Source of the DNA: Gavia stellata
Taxonomy: Eukaryota > Chordata > Aves > Gaviiformes > Gaviidae
Assembly: GCF_030936135.1 (NCBI RefSeq)
Contig: NC_082598.1
Coordinates: forward strand, 16,248,687 to 16,312,686
Length of the DNA: 64,000 bases
Reading direction: 5' to 3'
Position numbers and translations under genes: made by a program. The notes below the pieces were generated by a model. That model saw only the letters and a program-made list of their open reading frames with translations, did not search any database and was not told the origin of the DNA. The stretch's first letter is position 1; the number at the start of each line of letters is the position of its first letter. Shown here in pieces: positions 63,251 to 64,000 of the stretch.

Positions 63251-64000
63251 GGGTCTGGTCTAATGTCCCCCCAGGCCCTGGGTCTTGTCTAAGCTCCCCC
63301 AGGCCCTGGGTCTGGTCTAAGCCCCCCCCAGGCCCTGGGTCTGGTCTAATGTCCCCCCCAGGCCCTGGGTCTGGTCTAATGTCCCCCCCAGGCCCTGGGT
63401 CTGGTCTAATGTCCCCCCAGGCCCTGGGTCTGGTCTAAGCCCCCCCCAGGCCCTGGGTCTGGTCTAAGCCCCCCCCAGACCCTGGGTCTGGTCTAATATC
63501 CCCCCAGGCCCTGGGTCTGGTCTAATATCCCCCCAGGCCCTGGGTCTGGTCTAAGGTCCCCCCAGGCCCTGGGTCTGGTCTAAGGTCCCCCCAGGCTCTG
63601 GGTCTGGTCTAAGCCCCCCCCAGGCTCTGGGTCTGGTCTAAGCCCCCCCCAGGCCCTGGGTCTGGTCTAAGCCCCCCCCAGGCCCTGGGTCTGGTCTAAT
63701 GTCCCCCCAGGCCCTGGGTCTGGTCTAATGTCCCCCCCAGGCCCTGGGTCTGGTCTAAGGTCCCCCCCAGGCCCTGGGTCTGGTCTAAGCTCCCCCCAGG
63801 CCCTGGGTCTGGTCTAATGTCCCCCCAGGCCCTGGGTCTGGTCTAAGCCCCCCCAGGCCCTGGGTCTGGTCTAATGTCCCCCCAGGCCCTGGGTCTGGTC
63901 TAAGCCCCCCCCAGGCCCTGGGTCTGGTCTAAGCCCCCCCCAGGCCCTGGGTCTGGTCTAATGTCCCCCCAGGCCCTGGGTCTGGTCTAATGTCCCCCCC
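63251..64000 (+). repeat. 30-bp GC-rich minisatellite (about 26 units, open at right edge)
   Basis: Head-to-tail units of 28-31 bp share GGCCCTGGGTCTGGTCTAA followed by a short variable spacer and a run of five to eight C. Reading the bases after CTAA in order gives five unit types: TGT (10 copies), GC (9), GGT (3), GCT (2) and TAT (2). Each unit contains the inverted repeat CCCAGG-C-CCTGGG. The array continues to the last base of the window, so its full length is unknown. The ORF through its first part is a by-product of the 30-bp period. Confidence 0.97.

Noticed and set aside
63163..63438. Plus-strand ORF through the start of the minisatellite
   Set aside because: The 10-residue periodicity simply mirrors the 30-bp units. 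The frame is lost once unit lengths change.
63251..64000. CRISPR-like array
   Set aside because: The repeat period is about 30 bp but there are no unique spacers. The units are contiguous and share nearly their whole length. The locus is vertebrate, so it is a minisatellite.

Overview
The window looks like nuclear DNA from a bird. Three things suggest this: interspersed repeats are almost all CR1 LINE fragments of avian type, one truncated LTR resembles a common avian endogenous-retrovirus LTR, and intron and intergenic distances are short. The species cannot be named from the sequence. Two genes are supported, both on the minus strand: the 5' half of RAB28 on the left and the complete coding region of NKX3-2 (BAPX1, the bagpipe homologue) on the right. 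From memory, RAB28, NKX3-2 and BOD1L1 are neighbours in the same orientation on human 4p15.33, so this is a conserved vertebrate block. No BOD1L1 exon is visible here.

Layout. 1-25876: RAB28 exons 4, 3, 2 and 1 (coding 4805-4934, 13144-13232, 18525-18621, 25799-25876), all with U2-type splice sites. The remaining exons lie beyond the left edge. Introns hold nested CR1 copies and simple repeats. About 25040-26560: the RAB28 CpG-island promoter, with a YY1 motif that contains a short upstream ORF. About 26560-41150: AT-rich intergenic DNA with old CR1 pieces and the LTR remnant. About 41150-56500: a GC- and CpG-rich domain around NKX3-2, full of long but spurious ORFs and interrupted by AT-rich blocks that look like non-coding regulatory elements. 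51626-52957: NKX3-2, two exons, 293 predicted residues, with a 3'UTR running down to about 50.8 kb. About 56500-63250: AT-richer intergenic DNA without a recognisable gene. 63251-64000: a 30-bp GC-rich minisatellite of about 26 units that runs off the right edge.

Function. RAB28 is an atypical, prenylated Rab-like GTPase linked to cilia and photoreceptors. NKX3-2 is a homeodomain repressor of skeletal, jaw-joint and gut patterning. The two genes are not known to work together. Their neighbourhood probably reflects regulatory DNA of the developmental gene lying near the housekeeping-type gene. I found no CRISPR, tRNA, rRNA or other novel multi-gene system. The most notable signals are an AT-rich block unusually dense in CpG at 47.93-48.32 kb, a homeodomain-site-rich candidate enhancer at 43.09-43.31 kb, a stop-free NKX3-2 intron of exact codon length, the uORF inside the RAB28 YY1 site, and the minisatellite.
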